Assembly (NCBI RefSeq): GCF_036373705.1 | Contig: NC_089853.1 | Location: forward strand, 5,902,405-5,966,404 | DNA length: 64,000 nucleotides | Direction: 5' to 3' | Source of the DNA: Amia ocellicauda | Lineage: Eukaryota; Chordata; Actinopteri; Amiiformes; Amiidae | Shown here: positions 21,158 through 34,460 of the stretch, in pieces | Numbering within the stretch: the stretch's first letter is position 1 | How the letters are laid out: each line of letters starts with the position of its first letter | The notes under the pieces: model-generated | The model's input: the letters and a program-made list of their open reading frames with translations, nothing else | What the model was told of the DNA's origin: nothing | Databases searched by the model: none | Made by a program: the position numbers and the translations under genes

Positions 21158-24100
21158 TAATCCCCCTCCCCCCTTAACAGTGTGGAGGATGGTGTGTAGA
21201 GAAGTAGAAAAACAAATCCTCCTTTAAAAGGCACGAAACCAAGGCTCTGACAACAAAATGTGGAGAGAGCTTGGGGGCATGTACACTTTCTATAGACACT
21301 GCATGAAAGCAAATACCAAGTCCCTTTGCGAATATTCGGTAAAAGGATTCAAACGGCTGCATTTTCCCTGGGATTTAAAAGGTCAAATTGATAGTTAACA
21401 CTCAACCAATGACCAATATGGGCTGACGTGCAAAGCCACAGTATGGAGAGTGTGACACCACCGACTTAACTCTTCACCAGCAGTGAGAGCTGTCGGTGAG
21501 TGTGCCCATGTCTCCCTCACCGCGGGGTCGCGTCGCTAAGGGCACGGCGGTTAGAGCGGTCAGCTCGCCTGCCGGGATGCCCACGAATTACTCCTCTAAG
21601 AAGATCTCCAGCGTCCTCACGGTGAGCGGACAGCAGTGACTGCACCGAACGGTTCTCTCTCACTGCGGCCAAGTGCTCAAACTGTTAAGCTGGCGATTGA
21701 TATTTAAGTAACTGATCAGCTGGAACAACAAACAGGAACAGGGCTGAGAGCCAGCGGTCAAAACCAAGGCAGTATCACCTCCCTGTGGCCCAACCTGTGA
21801 ACTGTGGACATGCAAGGGTCACGAATTGTCCATTCAAGAGCTTGCTCTGTCCATCTCTGATCTGTTGTTCTTACAAGATGTCTGGACCATTGGCTTTAAC
21901 ATTTTTCTTTCTTTCTTCTCCTAACAGTGAGCCATTTCTTCCAAATGCACTCCATCCAATTACTCCTCTTTTATAATATTGATACCAAAATTCTTACATT
22001 TACCAAATCTGTTAACCAAAGTCATGTTTTTACTATGGTTCATTTAAGGTCCAGTGTTCTAGATCACATCTGAGGGTTCTAGAAATATATATAGAATGAA
22101 TGTGTGTGTACATGTTGCACCGAAATGTGTACATTCGCTACAGGGGTGAAATATAGCCTCACACGAATCGAGCTCAACCAGATCAGCTCCGGCCGTGGAG
22201 ATAAAAGGGGAGAGGAATGCAAATGAATGCCAGTCATGCGCAAGACAAAATAAAGTGCTTACGCTCAGTACAAAGCAGGGCGCAGCTGTACATTGGTCTC
22301 CGTTAGTGCTAATGTTCGACCTACAGCCATAACGAAAGCAGCAGCACATGCATGAGCGGGGGGGGGCTGGGAAGCTAGAACATAAATTCCACAAGCACCC
22401 GGAGGCATCGTGCTTAATACAAAATAACCTTTGAAGATAATTTAAATATGTACAGGCTAAACCTGTTTATCTGCAGTGAGATCCTGACCGTTTAATTGAA
22501 CATGCTGCGGATACGGAGCCGCGCACTGCAAGGGTTTACAGATGTGGGGAACGCGCTGGTCCTTGCGATGTCACTGCCTGTCTTGAGGCGGCTGACGATG
22601 GTTTATTTCCACTTCCAAAGCGGGCTGCACAAAGCCAACTGCCGAGAAGCTACAGATCAGTAATTACATATTTCGAAACACAAGAAGATGGTAGCTTCAG
22701 GTTATGTAAGTTTTAAATCCAATTTCACATAGAGACATTGCCTCCCAATGCACAACTGAAGACAACTGCGGCTAAGTGGGGGGGGGGGGAGCTGAAAGGT
22801 TTAAGGTCTCTAATTCATAACCAAATATTAAGACGCACAAGCATTCCAATTATATGTATTTTGCATAAGTGGGGAAATCAAGCTGTTTTGCAAATCAACA
22901 CTTTTGCAATCACGTGTAGAGAGATATAACAGATGTCAAGGACACTACCAGCTTCATGATCACAGGGCTTTACAGGCTGTCAGGATGTCTTTCAGACAAT
23001 TTGCTCTGGGATCCACACATACTCATTATTGTGAGAGTTAAATATCTATAACGAGACAGGATGTACAGCCTGACGTGTGTGTGTATAATATACATTTGCC
23101 AAGTACATCGCCATTTCTCAAAGCATTGTCAGCTCAGTCAGATTAAACTGGTCAAGTTCATTCCTCCACCATCAATGTTAGTTCAGACGCTGTGCCTGGG
23201 AATTCAGTTTTACAGTGACGAGACACGGCTGGCTGCAGGTTTGCTGCCTGGCGATTTAAATGGCGCGCCGATGGGGCCGAGCAGATTGATCCGCAGTATT
23301 GATCCTCAGACACCCAGCCAGGCAGACAGCGAGGGCACAGTCGACAAACAGTCCCCAGCCAGATCTTACAGCGTTCAATCGATACACAGCAGCCCCTGGT
23401 TAACAGCGACCAAGCGGGCGCACAGTGGCACAGACCTGCCGGGCCTCCTCCGCTCGTTTGCCATGGTTCAGTTCTTGAACACTTTGCGGTGCTGAATGCT
23501 GTTCCTGACCAGACACTGGAGAAGTCGCATTGAAAAACCGAGCGAGCTACCGAGGAAGTTGCCAGGAGGACACTGTATCATTGACCGCAGCCTCCCACAC
23601 CCCCATAACCCCACCACCACCACAGCCACCATGTTGGGGGGATCCTGCCAGTCAGCCAGGCTGCCTGCTGGTTTTACTGGCAGTCATCGATCGGCCTGCC
23701 AGGCACACCGGACAATTCAGCAGCCTGCAATTTACGTTTTATTTTAAGCATGCATCATATGCGTGTGTGTTTTTACATGTCCGATCATTAAATGTTCTAC
23801 AGAAAATAAAAAAATATGATAAAAGGCAACACTGACAACCATAAAAGTATAGTAAATGGTACTGGTCATCTTTCAGTGTGTAAATCCCCATTTGCTGCTT
23901 TTACCAACACTTGTTTGGCAAATATAGGTAGCAAAACCACATGAATCATCAACAGCCCTAGGTGAGAAAAACCTGAGGAAATAGCAATCCCTCCCAATAT
24001 CAATACAAGGCACAAACCTGAAAGATTATCCACAATTAGCCAAGATTATTTCACACAGTATTCCCTTCAAAATGTATTGAAAAATAAAGTAACACAAAGA

Positions 24101-27100
24101 ACAGCCAACTCGATCATTCCTTCTTTCTATAAGAGCTAGGAGGACCTGTGAAGCAAATTGAAATGCAGAATCCGTGCCTTTACTGTCATGTAAAGACAGG
24201 ATATTATTCAGCTGGCCGAGCACTTCTGCTTTTCACCCAAACTTGATTCATAAATCATGAGCACCGACTTATAATATATGTGCATGCACCTGGATCTTAA
24301 ACGGGCAACTCTGAGCTTCAGCAGGAAGCAAAACTAAATAAATGCTGAAATTAAAGGACCCATCCGTGCACCAAATCCCAGGTGTCCTAATCAAACACCG
24401 ATGTTCAACTATAATCGAGTCTCTGTTATTAGGTTTTTGTTTCATTCTCCAAAAACCATGGGGGGAGGGGGAGAGAGACGGAGCTTTATGATTCTCTGTG
24501 CGTGTGAAGGTTGGAGAACAGATCGACAGTGTGCTAGAAATCCAACTGCATGTTCAACGACATTCATTTGAATACAGCGCGCCGTCACCACACCTGTGAA
24601 ACACCCTGGGCCGAGCAGCCGCCTTAGCAGAATACCGACTCACAGATTTAACCATCAACGCCTCGGGAGAAGGGGCGTCTCGGAATATCCTCCCCCGGAT
24701 TGTTAAACGCTCGACAGTGCTGGGGCTGGTGGGTCTGTTTGTCTGTCTCTTATACATGCACAGACCAAGCAGAGGCCATGGGGTGATGTGTGGCTGGGGG
24801 GCAGAGAGCAAGGGTAGCAAGCGCTCGAGGATCATCTCCGAAGCAACCTATGAGGCCCAAATCATCTCTGTGCAAGTTGTAATCGAGAAAGGCAGAGAAT
24901 GTTTTTCGCTCAAGATGAGTTTAATAGCCCCAGCGCCCCGCGTCAGAACACCTGGGCGGTACCAACCTGCTTGCCAGTGCAATTAATACCGAATTGAAAT
25001 GGTCAGCCTTCATTATGCACTGCATTTCCCCCAGTGCTGCTTTTAAACTGGATGTGAAATACTTTCATTTTACACGCATGGGCGAAGGAGGAAACATGCT
25101 TTATAAAGACAGGGCCCGGTGATGCAGCTGTAGAAAGGTGTGGTTCCCAAGCAGCCACCGAAATCTCAAATAACTAAAACAACATGCACGTGTGCAAGGG
25201 AGAGAACACCCTTTATGAGCTTTGTTAGAAATTAAATGCAAGAAATTAAAGTAATTTCTGCACCCAGAGATCCTAACAGTACGTGGTGCTCTTTCCTACT
25301 ACTGAAGAAATGTTTTAGCACAGAAACGTGTCCTACTTAAGGTGATGGTAACCTTGAGTTGCCCTCCTTCCCCACACATCTCTGATTCGCATGGCTCATC
25401 TGGGTCATGAGCTAAAAGCATGTGCTGTCTCTCTCTCTCCCTCCCTCCCTCCATCTTTTTCCCCACTCCCTCTCCCTCTCAGGCACACTGTACATACAGG
25501 TGAAATGCAGACAAATGTGTCTTTGTTCTCTGCTGTCCAAGTTTTTGTTTGTATTATTTGTCGTGAGAGATGGCTGAGGGGAAACCTACTAGAGGTCACC
25601 GAGGAACACCGAAGTCTCGGGCAGATGGAGGAAGCCACACGTCTGAATAAACACAATTATTATTATTCTACACAACCAAAAACAAAAATCACTTATGCCC
25701 AGAGAAACAACATCCAGCTAAACACAATAACGCACGCCTGACCGCCGTTCACAGTTCAGCGTACGAATGCCATTCACTCGAGTGAAGCGCTTTAATTCCT
25801 CTGATAGTCCCGTGTAATTGTGCTTCGATTACCTGCTATGGTGCACATTAGTGCCATCGTGAACGAATACCCGGCGACCCTGCTCTGTCAGCATGCGGAA
25901 CGAGTCTCTGGCTCAATGTTTCGGCGGCGCTTTTTAATGGTTTTAAGTTGCGGCAGAAATATTGAAAATGCAGCCAAAAGGGGGTAAACAAACAAAAACA
26001 AATGCATGCATGCGCACACGCACATGCGCACAGAGGGGGTGGTCAGGTTTGCCATTCAAGGCAGGGTATCATCTCCAATATGCTGGGAAACTATTAAAAA
26101 CAACAGAAAATTCCCTTCAATGCCAGCCTCCGATTGTATGAATCCTCATTGGCGTGTTCAGTCGCATCAGCCCCTCCCGGTCTGGGAGATTGCGCCGTAG
26201 CGAGTCCGTGTCTGGGCCGTTACCATCCGAATTAGCGCTCCACAGAAAGGCTGTGCGTCGAGACAAAAGGCACGCACGCGATCAGATCAAATATCCATCC
26301 TCCGCTGGAGCTGAAGTGGAGAGATCTGTGAAATATTGATTCCTGCGCCGCAATAAGAGCGAGGCGAGGTCGCGTGAGGTCCGGGCTGCATTTTTCCAAA
26401 GAGAGAGGGATTTAACCAGATGGGTCGGCACATACGGGGATTGCAGGTGCTGTAACACACTTGCGGTTTATTTCCACACAAATGGGCTGTAAGGACCCTA
26501 TGAATTAATAAAATAAAAACATAAAAAAATTAAAACAGTGTTAAAACCAACTGCTGGGAGTGAATCTCTTACCCAGTTCAATCCCCAGTGTCGCCCGACA
26601 AATTGTTCTTCAACCAAGCAGTTATAGTTATAGTGCCCCCATAAAAATTAATTCGATAAATACCAGGAAAGCACCTCCGTTAAAACAGAAATTAGATATT
26701 CCGCTTCCTTGAACTCGGCATATTATAAATATAGTTAGTTCCTCACGGCCCCTATATGAGCTAAATTGCTTCTAAATGGAGTCCAATTAGGGAGGCGTCC
26801 TCGAGTCGCAATGACAACACGGAGATCGATCTGTGGAAGTCCTTCTCTCCCGGAGTGCGGTCTGCCCTTGGACCGCCTTCTATGGATGTGGGGGGGAGGG
26901 GAAAGTGATGGTATGAGAAGGAAACGCAACCAGTGAAAGCGTTTCAGGGACTAAACGAGAGAAGCTCTCTGGTTTCGGATCGAGTACAGTGTGGGTCTCT
27001 CAGCTCGAAGTGTTTCACAGTTCACTACATTGAAACCTGTGGTCGTTTTCATTCAGGGTTTTTGGCGTCGTATTTCTCAGAGAGGAGGGTCACGGCAGCC

Positions 27101-30100
27101 AGCAGCATGTTTCTCAGCCTATTCGGATTGAAAAAATATATTTTACAGATGTGTCCAAGGTGGTATTTCCCGTCGAATACTCCCAGGTCTGGGTCTGATT
27201 AGCCCGTTAACGAAAAGCAATTCAGCGAGCAGCAGCAGCAAAAAAGACGAAGAGAAGCTAAACTGAGTGATGGCTGAGGAGATTGGTCACAAGTCTCAGT
27301 ATTGATCTCTTCGACACGGCACATCAAATCACAGCACTGCTCTGAAGCTAATCGTCCGACCAGCGGGTCACCTTTTCAGTACTTCTACTCCCTCTACCAG
27401 TAGTTCTTGCATGTGAAATTAAAAATGAAAACATGCATCAATTGGAGAAGCTAAAGCGTGCAGATTAGGCAGTCCTGCATGTGCGATTGTATACGTCATT
27501 GGCATATTAACAAGTCACAAACATCCCCGAACCAAGTGCTCTCAGAAGTTGCGTTTTTGAGTACAACATGAATTATTGATCTGTGCTACTCTGCTGCCCG
27601 TCTAAAGAGATTAGCGGCTGCAAACGAGCACGAGCCCCTGTAAGTGTACCTTTCCTGAGCTCCTGTGGTTTCTATCAGGGCTCTCTCACTCTCAATTGCA
27701 CTGACCGTTGCAGCTCGGCCCCCCCAACCCTGTGCCGACTCGGGGCTTTCCCTCCTACACAAGACCTCCGTCTCTCTTGCAAATTACTGGCTGACTTCTT
27801 GCTCGAACGGTCACAGGGCAGCTGTGCGACGCAGAAGTTTCTTTAAATCTTACACATACAAAAACATGTTTCCTTCGATGCAGGGGAAATCACCCATATC
27901 AGATTTTAAATGTCTCTGTAACGTGCAGACTACAGTAAATAGGGCACTTTTTCTGCTCTCGTTTCTCTGCATCCTCACAGACACGCTGTGGTTATTTTTA
28001 ACATTATACACTAGTAGTAGATTTTCCTAGAGGCGAACGCTGCTTGAATCACAGATCATTGGGTTTGATTAATGACGATTGGGAGATTTGCCATTAAACA
28101 GTCCAACAGAAAGACAAGGGGGAGAAGATAAGCCCAGATCCATTATTAAGTCAGCGAGGAACTGCGCGGAACGACGTTTGTATTCTCTTGTTCCTGGAAT
28201 GCTGTAATTTTCCCGTCACAGACATTGAAAGGAAGCGAACAAGGGCACAAAGAAAACATGGCAATTACAGTTCACTGCAAGAGACCCATTGCCATTGCTA
28301 GTGTCATTCCCAAACCACTGCACCGCCACACCCTAGACAGAGCTCTCTATAGGACTTGCAAACTGTCAGAGGAATAAACAGGCTGGAAACAGCATGATTT
28401 ACACACAACAACAAAAAACATTAAATAAACTATGAAAGGGAAAAGAAAATATTCAGAGGTTTCAATAAGGAATGAAAATATTGCAGCCTGCAAACTCACA
28501 GCTGGTTTCACTTTGATTTATCCCAATTAGCCAGCCCCCCCATCCCAATTGATTTATTGGCAAGTCTTGTTTAAAATGGATCATCTTCAGCACACATACA
28601 GAAGCCATCTGTTTCATAACCACCAACAAAAAGACATGCATCTGGACAAACACGTTCACAGCCAAGGACCTGCAGAGCTCGGCCTTTCAGAGCAGCCTGG
28701 ACTGCAGAAAATAAATAAAATACACGGACGCATCAATAAAGACTGGTTGAGCCCAAATGCCCCATTGTCCACGTCCCGCTGGGCAGCGGAGACACATGCA
28801 GCCCGTGTGTGAGGTCCTTCACACACAACCATCTTCTTTACACGGCTACACGGGATCATATTAAAGCAAATCCCCGCCCCCACTGAATTCAAATTTCAAT
28901 TTTCACATGATTCAAGCCACAAGCAGCACACTTCCTGCCCAGGGAATGGCAGATAAGATTTTCTTTTTATATACAGAGTTAACAAGCTCCAGTGAACTGT
29001 GTCCTCCTGCTACTGTAGATATCACACCTCTCTTTCCCTCCCTCTCTCTCTTTCCCCCTTTCTGCCTGTAGCCAGAGCTAACTGAGCCAGTTGCACTGAA
29101 AACTAGGCTGCCCACGGTTGGCTGCAAGAAGGGAATTGAGAGATTGTCCAAAATTCAGGTCACCCGTCGGGCCAAAGCAAGATTCCACGTCCAAACCTAG
29201 AGTTTAGATCACATTAATTAATAGAGTAAGCTAGCTATCACCTGCGGTAATCTACACAACAGGAGCAGGTTGCCTCTTTGTCGCATTTGAGTTCCACTAC
29301 ATCTTTACACAACTGCAGACGGACGGGCCTAAACATCTGTGCCACAAACTGCAACAACCCATGTTTAGGATAAATAAAATATGGGTAAATCAAATGGCAC
29401 ACCAAAAGACCAGATCATCCAAAAAACAAACACACCAACCAATGAACAGAGTCCTGTAACCTAAATTTGAAGTAAGGCCAAACTGCCAGCGCTGCTGCTT
29501 TCGAGACGGGCACGGCAGCAGTCAGGGGACGTTGCGCTCAAGAGTTATTGCCAGCAGAGTCTCAGTGCTTCAGTCTGTTCAGACAGCCATTAGGGGACGA
29601 TATATTACCCCCCCCCCCCGACGTGGCCCTCGGAGTCGTACATCATCACGGTCTATTGAGCGCACACGCCACACAGCTTTACAGCAGGACAACACAATTA
29701 ACACGGCGCAAACACAATAGCCTCGCAATCAGGGGCTCGTTTACGGAAACCCCAGGGGGCGACGCTATCGGGGCTGTGGAGACGACCACCATTCAGACCC
29801 CAAGAGTAGCATGGAAGGCTGGGGGGGACGGGGACGGCAAAACAATGGGGCGGCCGCATGGTTATCTTGCAAGAGCCAGATACTTAAGCAGCAGAGAAGC
29901 CTCAATTCTCATTCTTCTGCACAGCAATCAAAGCACGCTCTCTCTCGACGAGGAAGGACCACGTGTGCAGCCATGTGTCCAAAGCCGCACCTCGCAAGGA
30001 CGAGACAGCTGCACAAAAGCCTGCATCTTCAGGCACACGATTTATTAATACAGTCATTACAGTAGCGAAGCAGACATGGAAATCAGTTCAACCAGAGACA

Positions 30101-31018
30101 GAGCCGGGAAACTTCTAAACAATTCCCCATTTTACAAACTATACTGAGCAAATAAGTCAGACAAATTGAGTGCATCGTCCAAGCCTGGCTGTGAGTGTTA
30201 TATATATTTTTAAACATTAGTACAGTGGGTGTGATTACATGACTAAAGTTAGTGCTGCCTTGGCACAAGTTTTAAATGTTGTAGATGAAAGGTCGAAGGC
30301 TTTTCCTTTCCAGTGAGGGTTGCACAAGTTACCCAGAGTGGTTTAAAACCCTACTGTTATACCCAGACTTGTTATTGTGCCATTTCAGAGCTTTATGAGA
30401 TTATCTGACGTTTATGTGTTTTTTTTCTGCGTTTTATTGAGTCTGGAACTGAAGCATTCTGACCGTCTGTACCTGCGGAGGCCTGAAGAGACAGAATCAT
30501 CTCCAAACGCCTTCACAGCAGTGATCGTGAATGTGTCCCTTACAGGCTTAAAGTACATACAGCACAGCCACAAAAGAGCCACTGACAGATCAATCAAGGC
30601 AAGTGGTCTGTGTGTGTGTGTGTGCGTGCGTGCGGAGTTTAGGTTTAGTTGTCTGCATGTGAGAGGTGGTGGGATGGAGGGCTGGGCTGAATCAAGATGA
30701 CAGAAAAGACTGGTAATCAATTGTGATGTGGGGCTCAAGATAAATAATTGATACACAAAACACTACAGACACTATTACACAGACGCCTCGTGCAGACGTT
30801 CGGTCAACACTTTGGCAACCCATCGGCGAGCGTGTGCCACAGACTGACCTCTCTCCAGAACGGCACGGTGCGTGTGTCAGACGACACCACCGCGGTCCCC
30901 GTGAACACCGTACTGTAAACAGACCGCTTCGGTTTCAAGCGATGGCATGGACACAGCGCCTGCTTCCTCACTGGATTAATATTGCACGACTCCGACATGC
31001 GCCGGCTTCTCGCACGCC

Positions 31019-31022
<4 letters not shown>

Positions 31023-31050
<28 letters not shown>
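31023..31050. repeat. (GT)n microsatellite
   Basis: An uninterrupted (GT)14 run. Because CELF1 is on the other strand this is (AC)n in its transcript, unlike the GU-rich tracts near 0.7 and 4.2 kb. Confidence 0.93.
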
Positions 31051-31051
<1 letters not shown>

Positions 31052-34000
31052 GATAAGGTTGCACTGCGCCGGATTCATGCAAGATTATGATAATTTCCCC
31101 CTAATGAAGGTCAGCCCTGTGTTTCTGCCCTCTGTGAGAAGGGAGGGGAGGGGATTCCCTCAAAGGAAATAAGAGGGGGATGAAAAAATAACTGCCCCCA
31201 GGATAAATCTCCAACCTTTTCCACTCGTTTTACTTGTTTTTTTTTAACATGCAAAGCAGTCTTAGCTTAGCACTTCCCTTAGCTTTTAAACAGAAGTCAC
31301 CTCCTTATTCTCCAGCACTGATTTACTGCCCAAATTAAGTTCCCATAACATGCACCATGAACCTTATTACCTGCCCCCACCTATGGTAAATGGCTCTATT
31401 AATACCACATCCCAGAGAGCAGCAGCGAGTGGGGGGTGACCTTTCCGAGCGCCAAGGGTCAGACTGTAATGTAGTGCACATAAACGCTTATTGCCAAATA
31501 TTATAGCGTCCATCAGCTCAATCCAGCGCTACACCTGCGGACAACACGCAGCTACCAGCATGGAGAGAGACGGGAAGAGACAGGACGCAGTGTTTGTTTG
31601 TTTAAGAGAGAAGGAAAATTCCTATCAATAAATATCACGCGTCAGGGACTGGAGCTGTTCAGTTTTATCAGCTGAATAAACACAGATTTATGATTAAATA
31701 AATGGTTTTACTGGAAGCAAAGAGCAGCAATGATTTAAAAGAAAAAGAAAAAAAAAACACCAGGGGAGGAAGGAAGATCGCAGTGCTTAATAAAGCGCAC
31801 TCACCCATCTTCAGTCTCCATACCCAGACCTCCCGAGACCCTGTCCACCTGATTAACATCACAATTGTCAGCCGAGGCTGTCATCGCATAGAGGAGACGA
31901 GAGGAGGGGAGGAGGAGAGGAGGGGGGGGCGGAGAAAGGCAGCTGCTGCTCTTCCACGTAGGGGGGTTGTGGCTGGGTTGTTGTGTTGTTGTCGTTTTTA
32001 ATGCTAACCTCTTGAGACGGGGACGTCCAATCCTCCAATATCTACTTCTTGTCCAAGGTGTCTTTTTTTTTTTTTTGCACTCTCTCCCCCTTATGGCCCT
32101 GAAGGCTGAACAATCTCCACCCAAACGCCGCCCGGGGGCCTAATCTGCCGAGCTGCTGCTGCTGCCGCCGCTTCTTTAACCCGCACTTGTGATGCTGCTA
32201 TTGTCTGAAACTCTCTGCCCAGTCTGGCAGCTGTGCCTGTATCAGGACCCCAAGTGCAGCGGCCGTCTACAGCGTGCCTGAGTGAAACTCGCAAAGAAGC
32301 AAGGGGCGGCTGCCTACCCAGTCCTCCCATCACCCCTTCTCCGCCCCTTTCGGTTTCACTTTCACCCCCGCCTCCTTGCCTGCCTGTTTATGGAGGCAAA
32401 CTCATTACAGGGCTACATCCATTCCAGCCTGAGATTTCACACAAAAACAGGTAACAGACAACAATCATGAATGCAATAAAATACTACTGGATTAGAAGCA
32501 ACCGATTGATGCATTTGTTACATTTTTGTGTGTTGTTTTTATATTGCAACATAGTCTGCACTACCCTCCATACTGGTCTTACTTGATAATCAATACAAAA
32601 TTAAAGACTTGTACAAAAGTTAGCTGCCCGCTCGTTACATGAAGAGCCATTCTTAAGTGCAGAAGATACAGTTTGTATTCGTGTGCAGCGCACGGTGCCG
32701 TTTAGCACAAGATGAATGCCTATCAGAGGAACGTGATGATAATTTGACCCCGTACTGCTGATGAGGTCCCATACTTAGAGAACGGGAATTTTAATTGCCA
32801 TTAAGTCAAATTATTATTAATCATGAATCATTTACAGCAGCAGGATGATGCAGATAAATATGTCATTATCTGCAGCATAAGGAAAAAAAACTAACCCTCG
32901 ACTGTCTGGATTCTTATCGATCAGACAATTGTATTTTTTAATCGTGAGCGGTTTGTGTTTGAAAAATAGACATAATTTGTTATTTTCTCTCCACTCAATA
33001 AACCACAGAATGCAGGTAAGTCACAGAAGAAAAAACAAACAAACAGTATCAAGGTCACCAAGGGAATCTGTGTAAAGCCTTTCCAATAAAACAAATTTAT
33101 ATATAAATGGATAAATAAAAACAAATACACTTGTTACAATGATATGAAATGTAATGTGCATCAACATCACAGACTATCACTGCAAAGGAAATTCACTTAT
33201 TATTCAAATTAAGCAGGTGACACTTCCTTTTAGAAAAGGAGATGCTGCCACAGAATGTCTTAAAATGGATGCTGAGGGTTGAGCATAACTGTCTGGTAAT
33301 TGGCTCAATTCAGTCCACAGCCCACCATTGTTCATGCAAACGCACTATGAGAGGGTGACCATGTCAGTGCATCCAGTCTCATGTGTAAAGGTCGGCACTT
33401 GCACTTTTCACTGGTTGACAAGGTTTTTCTGGTTACATTAACTTTTGATGCGACTTTAAAAAAGATTGATTGTTTTTTATGGTCAATCAATGCATGTTTT
33501 ATGGCCGCTGCGAACACAGATCAACACGGTCTGCGATGAGAGATCGATTCTGTTTGAGGTGCTAAATGCATGTACATGTGATCAATGAAAATTCCAGTAA
33601 TTTAGTGGCCAAGCTGTACTGTAAATGCACAGACACATGCACTCCCACTTCTTCAGTGTGTTGACCATTTCCTTACTCAAATTGTCAGTTCTCCAGCTCA
33701 ATCTGTATACTGGATTTTCTTATGCCACTGCTCTGGCCTAGCTCTCTCCCCTGCACAGGGCGAAGCAAGATCTGCAGTTGACTTCTACCACCCGTCACAT
33801 GACGCTGACAGGAAGCCAGGATTGCCAGTTTTATGAATGTAACCACAATTGCACAGAATTACAGGGGCTGGAGGAGACTTGTAACAGTCTGTGGGCATGC
33901 AACCATAATTTGTCTAAGCTAACGAGTTACCACATCGTTACGGGACAAATAAAATGTTACCGAAAGCTAACATGATGGTGAAAGTCAGTGCGGCACACGT

Positions 34001-34382
34001 ACATGCCAACACGCAGCTACACACTGGGTTTACGTGCACATTGACACAACACATACAATCTTTGGCAGCTCTGGTCTGGTCCAAAAGGCATCCTTATGGT
34101 TTGCCTTTAAAAAGGTTTGTGTGTGTAAGAATTTTTTACGTCACAGTTTAAAAATAGACTGAACTGCCGAACAGCGCTGCACCCTGAACACACACTTACA
34201 TGCATGCATCTTTTATATGCATCAGCCCATGTTCCACACGAGCTGAGCGACTGCATATCGTCAAAGCAGGCTGCCATCGCTGTTCTCGTGAGCGCTGTAT
34301 TACATTAAATAATGCAGATTTGAAAGCCAGCGGGTGGGAAGCACCCCGAGGCACAGCCGCACAGAGCTCTGATGGCAGCTTG

Positions 34383-34460
34383 GAAGGAAAAGAGAAAGGA
34401 GAGCAAGAGAGAGAAAGGAGAGCAAAAGAGAGAGAAAGGAGGGAGAGAAAAGAAAAGCTA
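34383..34460. repeat. Purine-rich tract
   Basis: About 78 bp of G and A in imperfect AGAGAGAAAGGAG units. Confidence 0.8.

Larger units (their letters stand above)
18980..21303 (+). mobile_element. Old degenerate Tc1-like element, split by a younger insertion
   Basis: The left part (about 18980-19930) carries a plus-strand Tc1 transposase remnant: the frame at 19408-19611 includes KKWEVFGTTKTLPRSGCPSK, the typical second helix-turn-helix region, and then stops. Most of the catalytic domain is missing. The right part (21160-21303) resembles the reverse complement of the left end, for example CACCTTTTGTTG near 19017 against CAACAAAATGTG at 21251. The two ends therefore belong to one element with long, eroded inverted ends. 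Outer limits are approximate. Confidence 0.75.

Noticed and set aside
26555..26600. Donor-like and tRNA B-box-like sequence in the long intron
   Set aside because: No matching acceptor or exon, and no cloverleaf or A box was found.
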